A stretch of DNA of 64,000 bases from Campylobacter sp. RM12651. Its GTDB lineage: Bacteria; Campylobacterota; Campylobacteria; Campylobacterales; Campylobacteraceae. A program made the translations under genes and the position numbers. Positions 7,841-15,751 of the stretch are shown here, in pieces. The notes under the pieces were generated by a model that worked only from the letters and a program-made list of their open reading frames with translations, was not told where the DNA came from and ran no database searches. Where the stretch lies: assembly GCF_022369475.1 (NCBI RefSeq), contig NZ_CP059600.1, positions 124,001-188,000 of the forward strand, in the 5' to 3' direction. The first letter of the stretch is position 1, and every line of letters begins with the position of its first letter.

Positions 7841-10800
7841 ATGCAATATTCGGCGATTTATGATTATTTAAATAAGATAAAGGATGAAAAAAATGGCTTA
7901 TGCACCATAGATTTGCCGACTGGATATGGCAAGACTTATCAGAGTTTAAAATTTATCGCTGATTATGTAGGAAGTGGTGGAAAAAGAAAGATATTTTTTT
8001 TAACTTCAAATAAAAATAATGTAAATGAATCATACAAGGATTACACAGAAAAGCTAAAAGGTAAAAATGCTATAAAATTAGAAACAAATTTAGAATATTT
8101 TAAATCGTATATTTTGCAAAATGGTATAAAGAAAAAAGACTTTAATACCAAAGATAAAAATCAAGAAAAAAATATAGATGCTATAAATAAAACAATCAAA
8201 GATATAAGCGTAATAAAAGATAAAAACGCTTATGATGGTCCTTTAAGTGAGCTAGAAAGCAACTTTAGATATAACATTTCTAATTATTGTGAAAAAGAAA
8301 AAATTAATTCCATAGATAAGCTAAAAAAACGCTTTCCGCTCATTGGGCAGATGTATAAAGGTTTAGATATTACCACATATCAAGTTTGTTTTTGCACTAT
8401 TTCTAAATTTGTTTCAAAATTTAATTTTTTTTATGAGCCTAGCTGTGAGCTTATATTTCACAAGTTTAGTAAAGATGCTATTATAATCATAGATGAGTTT
8501 GACGCTACAAAAGATAGCATTGAAAACATTATTATCTCGCATTCTTTACAGACAAAATTTGATTATAAAGAATTCATTAAAAATCTTCACAATGGCTTAC
8601 TAAACAAAGAGCAATATCCAGCAAGTATAAAATATGCTTTAAGTGAGCATGATAAATCAAATCCCGCATTTACATTTGATAAATTTACAAAATGGGTGGA
8701 TAAAAACACTGAAAAATTTAAAGTAAAATCATGTTTTGATTATAAAGACGATATAAAAAACGACTATCTTTTTAGAGATTATTCTCGCTTTCATTCTATG
8801 ATAAACTCGGACAAAAATTACACAATCAAATATGACGAACAGCAAAATAAATACATCATAAATCTAACCAACGATAAAGATGAAAAAAGTGAAATATTCA
8901 TCCCGTCAATGCTAAAAAATATCCATAAAATAATCACAAGTTTAACGCAACTTGTTTTAGAAATGAGTGGTCATTATGCTAAATATTTAAAAGATAATCA
9001 TACAGAAGAAATCCCAAAAAATAACATATATTCAAGCATCTTAAAAAGATTTGAGTTGGGGGATAGTAAAAGCTTTTTATCATATATCATACAGGGGACG
9101 CATTTTTCTAAATTAAGTAAAGATGAGATTATAAGAATTCCTAGTTTTTATGAAGATGGATTTGAGTTTGTTAGCTTAAGAAAAACTGCAGCAGATAATG
9201 ATAATTTGATTTTTGAGCTTACAGGGGTTAATTCTAGCCCCGAACAATATATCCAAACAATGGCAAAAAAATCTTTAGTAATAGGGCTTAGTGCCACAGC
9301 AAATATACCTAGTGTTTTATGTAATTATGATATGGATTATCTTAAAAATGAGCTAAAAGATAGGTTTTTAAATCTTTCTGATGAGTTTTTGGACAAAAAA
9401 CAGCAAGAGCTAGATGAATTAAATAAAAGTTTTGATGGTAGTGAAATTAATGTTTTTTTACTTGACAATAACAATACAAATTCTTTAGAAAACAAATTAA
9501 ACAATGATGAGCTTATGCAATTTATTAACAATAAGCTAAAATTTATTGATACACAGTTTGCTAGTGATAAAGAAAAAGCAGATAATAAAATTAAATATTA
9601 TAAAAATATCTATAAAAACATTTTCGAATGCATGTATAGCTTTATTTCAAATGATAATATTCGTTCGTTTTTATACCTAGGAATGGCAGGCGTTGGGGAT
9701 GATAAGATTTTAAAAGAAAGTCCTATAAGAGAAGTTTTTAAAACTTTGGTTAAATTTGTTAATAAAGATATTAATGATTATTATTTAATAGTGCTTGATG
9801 CAAGCAATTTTAAAGCGAAAAAAGATGAATATTTAGAGCTTTTAAAAGATAAGAAAAACAATGTTTTTATAATGTCAGCTTATGCTACAGCAGGGGTTGG
9901 GCATAATTTGCAGTTTAAAGAGTATAAAGAAGATGAAGACGATGAAGAAGTTTATAAAGATGATTTTAAAGATATAGAATCAGCATATTTTGGAGATATT
10001 ACTCAGCTTTTTATTCACGATAATTCTGATGTAAATGATGAAGAATTGCTTAAAAATATTATAAAAATAAAAAGGCTTGAAAATACAGCTGAAATTAGCT
10101 CAAAGGAAGCATATAAACATATAAAATATAGTTTTGAAATGTTTTTAGGTTCAAAAAATTCTTCTAAAAAAGGTAGTCTTCAAGATACATTTAGTGCTAG
10201 ACTTTTTAGGACTAGAGTTTTACTCCAAGCTATAGGTAGGCTAAATAGGACTGATAATAAAGCTAAGCAAATAGATATTTTTATAGATAAAAATTTAGCC
10301 AAAAAGTGTGATTGTAACTGGTATTTAAGCTCAAATAATCAAAATCCACTAGCTACTAAAATAATGCAAGAGTTAAAAAAATATGAAAAACCAACCAAGG
10401 ATTTAAACTCTAATATAATCAACAAAAAGTTAAAAAATTCAGCTGTTCTTGTGGATAAATTTTTTAATACCTATAATGTTTGGACCAAAAGAAAACAAAT
10501 GCAATATAAACATCTAAGACATTTACTTTTAAAATACCCAAGTCTTAGCAAAGATGATATAAAACATATTAATAGTAATTCAGAGTATTTAAAAGATATT
10601 ATGAGTTTATATATACCAAATAATGAGAAAAATTCTTATGGAGTAGAAAAACACGAATATACAGATAAAAAAGACACAGTTGGTATAAACTCAACCATAT
10701 TAAAAGAACTTTTTAAATATGATGGATTTAAGGAGTATTTTTTTAAAAAATACAGTGATGATTTTAGCAAGGAATTTATTTTACCTATTGGGTTTTTTGA

Positions 10801-11182
10801 TACATATAAGGGTTTTTTAGGAGAAGTTTTTGCTGAGTTTGTGCTAAACAATGAGCTTGAGCAAAAATTACAAGAGATTGAAAAAATTGAAGATTTTGAA
10901 AAGTTTGATTTTATAATACAAGATGGAGTTTATCTAGATGTTAAAAGCTGGCAGGGGAATTTTATAGAAGCTGAGTATAACAAAATACGAAATAAAGTAA
11001 AAGATAAAAAAGATTTTATAAATGCTAAAAAAGTTGTGGTTTTAAATATTTTAGGTGATGAAATATGTAATTATTATGGAGATATTTTAGCTATATCACC
11101 ACTTGTAAAAAAAGAAAACAATAAGCTAGTAACTAATAAAGAAACCATTAAAAAAATCATAAGCTGGATTAATAATGAATGA
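7841..11182 (+). CDS. DdmD-like SF2 helicase-nuclease
   Basis: 1113 residues. Helicase motifs in order: Walker A DLPTGYGKT (24-32, Lys31), Walker B IIIIDEFD (214-221), motif III GLSATA (482-487), motif V SAYATAGVGHNLQF (679-692) and motif VI QAIGRLNRT (796-804). Near the C-terminus, GEVFAEF (Glu995), FDFII (Asp1023) and LDVKSW (Asp1033, Lys1035) form a PD-(D/E)XK nuclease signature. A helicase with a C-terminal nuclease, immediately followed by an Argonaute-like gene, is the architecture of DdmD, the motor-nuclease of the Vibrio cholerae DdmDE plasmid-elimination system. By analogy it would be recruited to DNA found by the Argonaute partner and translocate and degrade it. AAGGAT precedes the ATG. 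The 3' end overlaps the next gene by 8 nt. Alternatives: a DinG/Cas3-like helicase of another defence family. Confidence 0.72.
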   Translation: MQYSAIYDYLNKIKDEKNGLCTIDLPTGYGKTYQSLKFIADYVGSGGKRKIFFLTSNKNNVNESYKDYTEKLKGKNAIKLETNLEYFKSYILQNGIKKKDFNTKDKNQEKNIDAINKTIKDISVIKDKNAYDGPLSELESNFRYNISNYCEKEKINSIDKLKKRFPLIGQMYKGLDITTYQVCFCTISKFVSKFNFFYEPSCELIFHKFSKDAIIIIDEFDATKDSIENIIISHSLQTKFDYKEFIKNLHNGLLNKEQYPASIKYALSEHDKSNPAFTFDKFTKWVDKNTEKFKVKSCFDYKDDIKNDYLFRDYSRFHSMINSDKNYTIKYDEQQNKYIINLTNDKDEKSEIFIPSMLKNIHKIITSLTQLVLEMSGHYAKYLKDNHTEEIPKNNIYSSILKRFELGDSKSFLSYIIQGTHFSKLSKDEIIRIPSFYEDGFEFVSLRKTAADNDNLIFELTGVNSSPEQYIQTMAKKSLVIGLSATANIPSVLCNYDMDYLKNELKDRFLNLSDEFLDKKQQELDELNKSFDGSEINVFLLDNNNTNSLENKLNNDELMQFINNKLKFIDTQFASDKEKADNKIKYYKNIYKNIFECMYSFISNDNIRSFLYLGMAGVGDDKILKESPIREVFKTLVKFVNKDINDYYLIVLDASNFKAKKDEYLELLKDKKNNVFIMSAYATAGVGHNLQFKEYKEDEDDEEVYKDDFKDIESAYFGDITQLFIHDNSDVNDEELLKNIIKIKRLENTAEISSKEAYKHIKYSFEMFLGSKNSSKKGSLQDTFSARLFRTRVLLQAIGRLNRTDNKAKQIDIFIDKNLAKKCDCNWYLSSNNQNPLATKIMQELKKYEKPTKDLNSNIINKKLKNSAVLVDKFFNTYNVWTKRKQMQYKHLRHLLLKYPSLSKDDIKHINSNSEYLKDIMSLYIPNNEKNSYGVEKHEYTDKKDTVGINSTILKELFKYDGFKEYFFKKYSDDFSKEFILPIGFFDTYKGFLGEVFAEFVLNNELEQKLQEIEKIEDFEKFDFIIQDGVYLDVKSWQGNFIEAEYNKIRNKVKDKKDFINAKKVVVLNILGDEICNYYGDILAISPLVKKENNKLVTNKETIKKIISWINNE

Positions 11183-12995
11183 GATTTTTATAAATAAATT
11201 GGATATTAAATTAAACTTAGAAAATATTAAAAATGATTTTATAATCTTAAAAATAAACGCCGAAAAAAACCTAAAAAATAACATTAATAGCATAGATGAG
11301 TATTTGCAAAAATATAAAAATATAAGCTCATTTTATACTAAAGAATATGGCTATGTAATGTTTTTAAAAAATGAAAAAATCACCCTTAATGAATACTCAT
11401 CAAAAGTTAGCGAGATTAATGAATATGTGCTTGTTAATTTGCTTTTTGCTAGTTTAAACAACTATGTAAGTGATTTTTTAAGGTTTAGCAATACTTCAGG
11501 TAGGATTTTTTTAAACCTTAAAAAAGTGGCTAACGAGCTAGTGGGTTTAGAGCTTAAAATCTCGCAAAATTATGATTTTTCTTTAAATGTTGTGAGTTTT
11601 TCAAAATATCAAGATTTGCAAAAATATTATCCAGAAAATAAACTTTTATTAAATGCTTATAATTTTAAAAATGATACTTTGGTTAGAGATTTTAAGAAAA
11701 ATAAAAATTCATATATGCAAAAAAAGTTAAATCCAAATACTAAAAATACTATTAAATTTATGGCTTTTGATGGTTTGAGTAATTTTCAAAAATCAAAGGT
11801 TGGGGTTTTGTATGATGTTTTGGTTTTAGCAAAACAAAAGTTATCAAAATATTTAGATTTTGATATTATAAAAATAGAAAATATTAAAAGATTTGATATT
11901 AAAAACAATAATTTTTTAATTAATTTACATGAAAGTTTACAAGATGGTTGCGAGATTTTAAATTTTACAGATAATGATAAGCTAAAAATAAAGCTTGAAA
12001 GCTATCTAAATAACATACAAATAAATTCAAAAAGTAGCAAAAACGCAATAGCTATCATTAAAAGTAAAAGTGAGTATGAAGAAGGCGAAGATATTTACAA
12101 TACAATCAAAACTCACCAAAATATTCAGCATGTTTGCAAAAGTGATATTGCTAAACCTGATAAATTACTTTATGAGCTAGTGATTAAGAAAAATATAGAT
12201 AGTTTAAACCTTGATTTTAGGACAAATTTAAGGGCTAATTTTTATAAAAAATATGATGATTTGATAATAAAGCTTAGTTTAAATGATGATAAATTATCTT
12301 TTAGCGAAGAGTTCTTCCCTATAGATATGGCTTTATGTAATAGTGATTGCGAAGGCTTAATTGATATAAATGGCAAGATTTTTGGCATTTTTAAGACACC
12401 TTATTTTACACTGGGAGATTTTTATAAGATTTTCAATGCTTTAAATGGTGTTAAGAATGAGTTTGATACGCAAGAAATTTTTGCGAAATTACATAACATA
12501 AAAGATAGTAAAAATGCTAAAGATATAGATGAATTTATCACTATTCACACAGGTAGTAAAATCATAAAAAATAAAGATTTTGATATTAAAAAATCATTTG
12601 TAAAAAAACTTAATGAAATGCTTGATTTTACTATAAATCCAAGGCTTCAGCAGCTTCATCATCAAGATAGTATGTTTTTAGCTAATACAAATTTAAATTA
12701 TTTTATATATGAAAATAATTTATATTATTTTGTGGGTAAGTTAACTGATGTGTTTGATAAAAACTCAAGGCAAGGATTAAAACCAAGTATAGTAAATGCA
12801 AGTCCTATAAGAGTGGTAAAATGCTTAAATGATGATGCTTTAATAGAACCTGAAATTTATTTAAAACTTTTATCGGTTAATTTTGTGAGATTAAACGAGC
12901 TTAGTGTGTTACCATTTTTATTTAAATATATAAATGAATATAGCTTAAGACTTAAATGCGAAGATAATGTAAAGCTAAAAGAACCTAATTTCTAG
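11175..12995 (+). CDS. DdmE-like, catalytically inactive Argonaute-family protein
   Basis: 606 residues, overlapping the helicase gene by 8 nt (translational coupling). The N-terminal ~280 residues are unassigned. Residues 291-325 look like an Argonaute MID domain: hydrophobic strand AIAIIK, then Y308-xxx-K312...Q318-x-V, the pattern that binds a guide 5' phosphate. A PIWI-like fold follows: FFPIDMALC (380-388, candidate first Asp383), GKIFGIF, DEFITIHTGSK (452-462) where active PIWI domains have an Asp-Gly, and a terminal KPSIVNASPIRVV...LLSVNF...LPFLFKYINEYSLRL matching the PIWI C-terminal layout. The DEDX tetrad is incomplete, as in DdmE, which uses DNA guides to find plasmids and recruits DdmD. 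The call rests on motif order and gene pairing rather than alignment; a pPIWI-RE protein is the main alternative. Confidence 0.6.
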   Translation: MNEIFINKLDIKLNLENIKNDFIILKINAEKNLKNNINSIDEYLQKYKNISSFYTKEYGYVMFLKNEKITLNEYSSKVSEINEYVLVNLLFASLNNYVSDFLRFSNTSGRIFLNLKKVANELVGLELKISQNYDFSLNVVSFSKYQDLQKYYPENKLLLNAYNFKNDTLVRDFKKNKNSYMQKKLNPNTKNTIKFMAFDGLSNFQKSKVGVLYDVLVLAKQKLSKYLDFDIIKIENIKRFDIKNNNFLINLHESLQDGCEILNFTDNDKLKIKLESYLNNIQINSKSSKNAIAIIKSKSEYEEGEDIYNTIKTHQNIQHVCKSDIAKPDKLLYELVIKKNIDSLNLDFRTNLRANFYKKYDDLIIKLSLNDDKLSFSEEFFPIDMALCNSDCEGLIDINGKIFGIFKTPYFTLGDFYKIFNALNGVKNEFDTQEIFAKLHNIKDSKNAKDIDEFITIHTGSKIIKNKDFDIKKSFVKKLNEMLDFTINPRLQQLHHQDSMFLANTNLNYFIYENNLYYFVGKLTDVFDKNSRQGLKPSIVNASPIRVVKCLNDDALIEPEIYLKLLSVNFVRLNELSVLPFLFKYINEYSLRLKCEDNVKLKEPNF

Positions 12996-13020
12996 AATTT
13001 ATTTTATGTACTTTTATGCT

Positions 13021-13048
13021 AAATAAACGAAATTCCTATTTTAAATTC
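13021..13048 (+). repeat. Island boundary repeat, copy D (forward)
   Basis: Identical over 28 bp to copy C, 26 bp after the DdmE-like stop codon. Copies C and D therefore flank the three-gene operon as direct repeats about 6.3 kb apart. Confidence 0.75.
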
Positions 13049-13091
13049 TTTTGCTAAAATCACGCAAATAAAGATAAAGCAAAGGCAAGAT

Positions 13092-13889
13092 ATGGGGAAA
13101 ACGATTACTTATTATTTGATAGATGATGCGGATGGTAGGATAAAGTGCACTTATTCAAACTGGACGGGAGTGGTTTTAAAACTTCCACGCCAACTCATAA
13201 AAGATAGCGACGATAGAGCAGAGCTAAATCATAGTGGCGTTTATATGCTAGTAGGCAAGGATAATCTCATCTATGTAGGTCAAGCAATTTATAAAAATGA
13301 CGGAAGTAGAGTTTTAAAAAGACTCAAATAGCATTTAGACGATAGTAAAAAAGACTTTTTTAGTGTTGCATTAGTTATCACCACAACAGATAATTCACTA
13401 GGCGTTATTTAGATTAGCTATCTTGAAAACACTCTTTATAATACTTAAAAACAGCTGGTATTTGCACCATAACAAACAGCTTAGAGACACAACTATCAAA
13501 AACATAAGTTAAGAAAAACAAATGCAAAGTTTTTAAATATAGCCAAACTTATGTGTAAAACTTTTGGGTATTTTGTATTTTCTAAACCAAAGGATACAGT
13601 GATGATTTGTGATGATATGCTGTATTTTAAAAATATTATGTGTAAAAGGGTGGAAAATGGCTTTTTAGTTTTAAAAGGTAACGAAGTAGCTAGAAAATAT
13701 TATGATTATGTTTCATCAAGTGTAAAAAAAGTCATAGAAAATGCCAAAGTAGATGATAATGGAATTTTGCTTGAAGATATGTTTTTTGCTAGTGCTTCAT
13801 CGGCGGGGAGTTTTATTACAGGAAATAGCGTAAATGGACTTATCTCTTGGAAAAACAAAAGCGGAATAAACCTAAAAGAGCTTATTTGA
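13092..13889 (+). pseudogene. GIY-YIG nuclease with DUF4357-like C-terminus, inactivated by stops
   Basis: The first 79 codons carry GVYMLVGKDNLIYVGQA, the GIY-YIG signature, then a stop at 13329. The same frame continues through HLDDSKKDFFSVAL, TTTDNSLG and ISYLENTLYNT, which fit this family, and is broken by several further in-frame stops (13410 onward). From about 13551 it is open again and ends in SASSAGSFITGNSVNGLISW, typical of the DUF4357 domain. Beginning and end share one frame, so decay is mainly by nonsense changes, although the middle may also hold small indels. Intact relatives (~260-300 residues) are common near type I restriction loci. The boundary repeat at 13895 lies 6 bp past its stop. 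Confidence 0.8.
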
Positions 13890-13894
13890 TAAAA

Positions 13895-13922
13895 GAATTT
13901 GAAATAAGAATTTCGTTTGTTT
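13895..13922 (-). repeat. Island boundary repeat, copy E (reverse)
   Basis: Reverse-orientation copy with two mismatches to copy A. With copy D it forms an inverted pair around the GIY-YIG pseudogene. A degenerate forward relative (TAAATAAATGAAATTA) follows at 13941-13956. This is the last full copy I found; the rest of the window lacks the CAAACGAAATT core. Confidence 0.7.
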
Positions 13923-13987
13923 AAGTCCTGAAAGTTAGCCTAAATAAATGAAATTATGGTGTATTTTTGAAAAAATACTGGATAAAA

Positions 13988-14629
13988 ATGGCTTATGAGT
14001 TAAAAATCACTAAAAAGCGGGTGAAAAATATTATTATAAAAGTTCGTGAGATTGGGCTTGTTGAAGTAGTATCGCCTTATTTTATAAGTAGAGCAAAAAT
14101 TGATGAGATTTTAAGACTTAAAAAAGATTGGATAGAACAAAGATTAAACGAGCTTAAAACTACTAAAAAAGCAGAGCTTTTGAGTGGTAATTTTGTATTG
14201 TTTTTAGGACGAAAATATATTTTAGAATTTGATTTAGGAATTTCAAAAAATGTAGAAATTCACAATGATAAAATTATTTTAAAATGTCTTGAAAATGATG
14301 AAAATAAAGAAAAATTACTTAATGATTTTTATAAAATTCAATCAAAAGAAATCTTTAGCGAAATTTTAAAAAGATTTTGTGTGATTGTTGGTAAAGATAT
14401 AAAAGCTTTGAAAGTGCGAAAAATGAAAACTCGTTGGGGTTCTTGCAATACGAAAAAATCTTATATAAATTTAAATACCGAATTAATTAAAAAAGATATA
14501 TTAGCAATAGAAGCAGTGATTATGCACGAATTAACACACCTTTATCACGCTAATCACTCAAAGGCTTTTTATGCCACGCTTTTAGGATTTATGCCTGATT
14601 ATTACGAGCGAATAAAATTACTAAAATAG
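13988..14629 (+). CDS. YgjP-like zinc metallopeptidase (DUF45/M48-type)
   Basis: 213 residues from ATG 13988. The upstream TTG at 13967 keeps the frame open but has no ribosome-binding site, and the family normally begins near MAYELKITKKRVKNI. The conserved block KTRWGSCNTKKSYINLNTELI and the zinc motif HELTH with a downstream His in YHANHS are the hallmarks of the family. These proteases have an uncertain cellular role but are very often encoded beside hsdR in type I restriction loci, which fits here. A degraded second copy of the same family appears at about 17097-17250. Confidence 0.85.
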   Translation: MAYELKITKKRVKNIIIKVREIGLVEVVSPYFISRAKIDEILRLKKDWIEQRLNELKTTKKAELLSGNFVLFLGRKYILEFDLGISKNVEIHNDKIILKCLENDENKEKLLNDFYKIQSKEIFSEILKRFCVIVGKDIKALKVRKMKTRWGSCNTKKSYINLNTELIKKDILAIEAVIMHELTHLYHANHSKAFYATLLGFMPDYYERIKLLK

Positions 14630-14751
14630 AAAAAGAAATTTAAAAATATTTACATTAAGCTTTAATTTTATTTAACCCATTAAATATTTTAATATTTATT
14701 TTAGAGTTTTTTAATAAAATTAAAATTCTAATATCAATTCAAAGGAATAAA

Positions 14752-15003
14752 ATGAAAAAACTTTCACTAGGTTTAATTTTAGTTAGTATTTTAAATAGTA
14801 CTGTTTTAGCTTATGAAAATAGATATTCTATTGAACAAGAATATGCAATTATTAATTCTTGTATTGGAGTCTTACTTTTTACAGCTAATAAGCAAGAGTG
14901 TATATGTGCTTTGAAGTTGACACAAAAAAAATACCCTTATTATGAAAATAGTAAAGGTTTTAATAAAACATTTGATAAAAATTTAAATTATTGTGAGAAG
15001 TAA
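14752..15003 (+). CDS. Small exported Cys-containing protein
   Basis: 83 residues. It has a clear Sec signal peptide (MKKLSLGLILVSILNSTVLA), with cleavage expected before YENRYS. The mature ~63 residues hold four cysteines (SCIG, ECICAL, YCEK) that could form disulfides in the periplasm. AAAGGA lies upstream of the ATG. Its 3' end overlaps the convergent gene by 16 bp. I do not recognise a family. Confidence 0.6.
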   Translation: MKKLSLGLILVSILNSTVLAYENRYSIEQEYAIINSCIGVLLFTANKQECICALKLTQKKYPYYENSKGFNKTFDKNLNYCEK

Positions 15004-15323
15004 TTTTGATTTCTATACTTTAGTCTAGAATTAACAAAATCATCTCCAAGAACTTGTCTTTCGAATTCAAATCTATCTTGGGGGCTTAAATAATTATAGT
15101 ATTTTTGCAATTTTTCTATAGTATCACGTCTTGGATTGTTACTATCTCTGTCTAACAATTTTTTAAATGAGTCATAAAAATTTTTTATATCTTCATTAGA
15201 TGTTAAATTTTCTACTTGCTCTGCTAATTCTTTAGCAACTTTAGCAAGAGTTGTATTGTTGATGATAATATAATTTTTTATTTTTTCCTTAAGTTCTTCT
15301 GCTATTTCTTTGTTTGTTTTCAT
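14988..15323 (-). CDS. Small helical protein, possible DNA-binding regulator
   Basis: 111 residues, mostly charged helices. The segment NNTTLAKVAKELAEQ resembles the first helices of an HTH domain, but I cannot assign a family. It is divergent from the SMP-like gene. In the 83-bp gap, two TGTCCC direct repeats (15329 and 15339, one helical turn apart) could be an operator, although one of them, read as GGGGAC, also serves as a plausible ribosome-binding site for this gene. Its last codons overlap the end of the preceding plus-strand gene. Confidence 0.5.
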   Translation of the reverse strand: MKTNKEIAEELKEKIKNYIIINNTTLAKVAKELAEQVENLTSNEDIKNFYDSFKKLLDRDSNNPRRDTIEKLQKYYNYLSPQDRFEFERQVLGDDFVNSRLKYRNQNYFSQ

Positions 15324-15406
15324 TTTTTTGTCCCCAAATGTCCCTGGTTATTATTATATCATTTTGTAAGTTTTGCAAAACTAAAATAATTTTTAAGGAG
15401 AACGCG

Positions 15407-15553
15407 ATGAATAAAAACGCGATGGATAAAGAAGCAGCAGCAAGAATTCAATCAAGCGAGGCTAAGAGAAATGGTGGTATTGTAAGCAAAGATAGTTTTG
15501 CGGCAAGAGCTCAAAGAGCAGCTAATAAAAATAGCAATAAAAAAAGAGAATAA
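15407..15553 (+). CDS. 48-aa SMP-like small protein
   Basis: Starts at ATG 15407 after AAGGAGAACGCG; the open frame extends further upstream but without a ribosome-binding site. The sequence DKEAAARIQSSEAKRNGG followed by VSKDSFAARAQRAANKN matches the short SMP (seed maturation protein) motif, also found in small proteins of bacteria and plasmids. The role in bacteria is not established. It stops 1 bp before the next small gene, so the two are probably one transcript. Confidence 0.7.
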   Translation: MNKNAMDKEAAARIQSSEAKRNGGIVSKDSFAARAQRAANKNSNKKRE

Positions 15554-15554
15554 A

Positions 15555-15680
15555 ATGGCAATGTCTCAAGAAGAATTAGATTTATGGTCAGATATTAATA
15601 ATCCAAATAACGATGCTTGTATGGATGATTGGGCTGATGCACATAATCCAAATAATGAAGATTATTTAGGTGATGATTAA
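15555..15680 (+). CDS. 41-aa acidic protein with tandem NPNN repeats
   Basis: ATG at 15555 follows the SMP-like stop by one base. It contains two near-tandem units, DLWSDINNPNNDACMD and DWADAHNPNNEDYL, of the W-x-D-x-x-NPNN type seen in short uncharacterised bacterial and plasmid proteins. Strongly acidic, no membrane segment. Function unknown. A perfect palindrome terminator follows 7 bp after the stop codon. Confidence 0.65.
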   Translation: MAMSQEELDLWSDINNPNNDACMDDWADAHNPNNEDYLGDD

Positions 15681-15687
15681 TATATTT

Positions 15688-15707
15688 AGCTAGCCTATAG
15701 GCTAGCT
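15688..15707. terminator. Perfect palindromic terminator between convergent genes
   Basis: The 20-bp palindrome with arms AGCTAGCCTA and TAGGCTAGCT is followed by TTTG. It lies between the NPNN-repeat gene (plus) and the membrane protein gene at 15752 (minus) and may serve both. Confidence 0.65.
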
Positions 15708-15751
15708 TTGTAATAATTGAATATAATTAGATTGTTATTTTCAAATTCTAG

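Noticed and set aside
11175-12995. An active, DNA-cleaving Argonaute
   Set aside because: The position of the second catalytic Asp reads HTGS and no full DEDX set could be traced, so an inactive Argonaute fits better.
13092-13331. A functional 79-aa GIY-YIG protein
   Set aside because: It lacks most of the nuclease fold, and the family sequence continues in the same frame through several stops, so it is the remnant of a longer gene.
2157-13922. The repeated 28-bp element as a CRISPR repeat
   Set aside because: Copies are kilobases apart, in both orientations, with genes rather than short unique spacers between them, and no cas gene is present.
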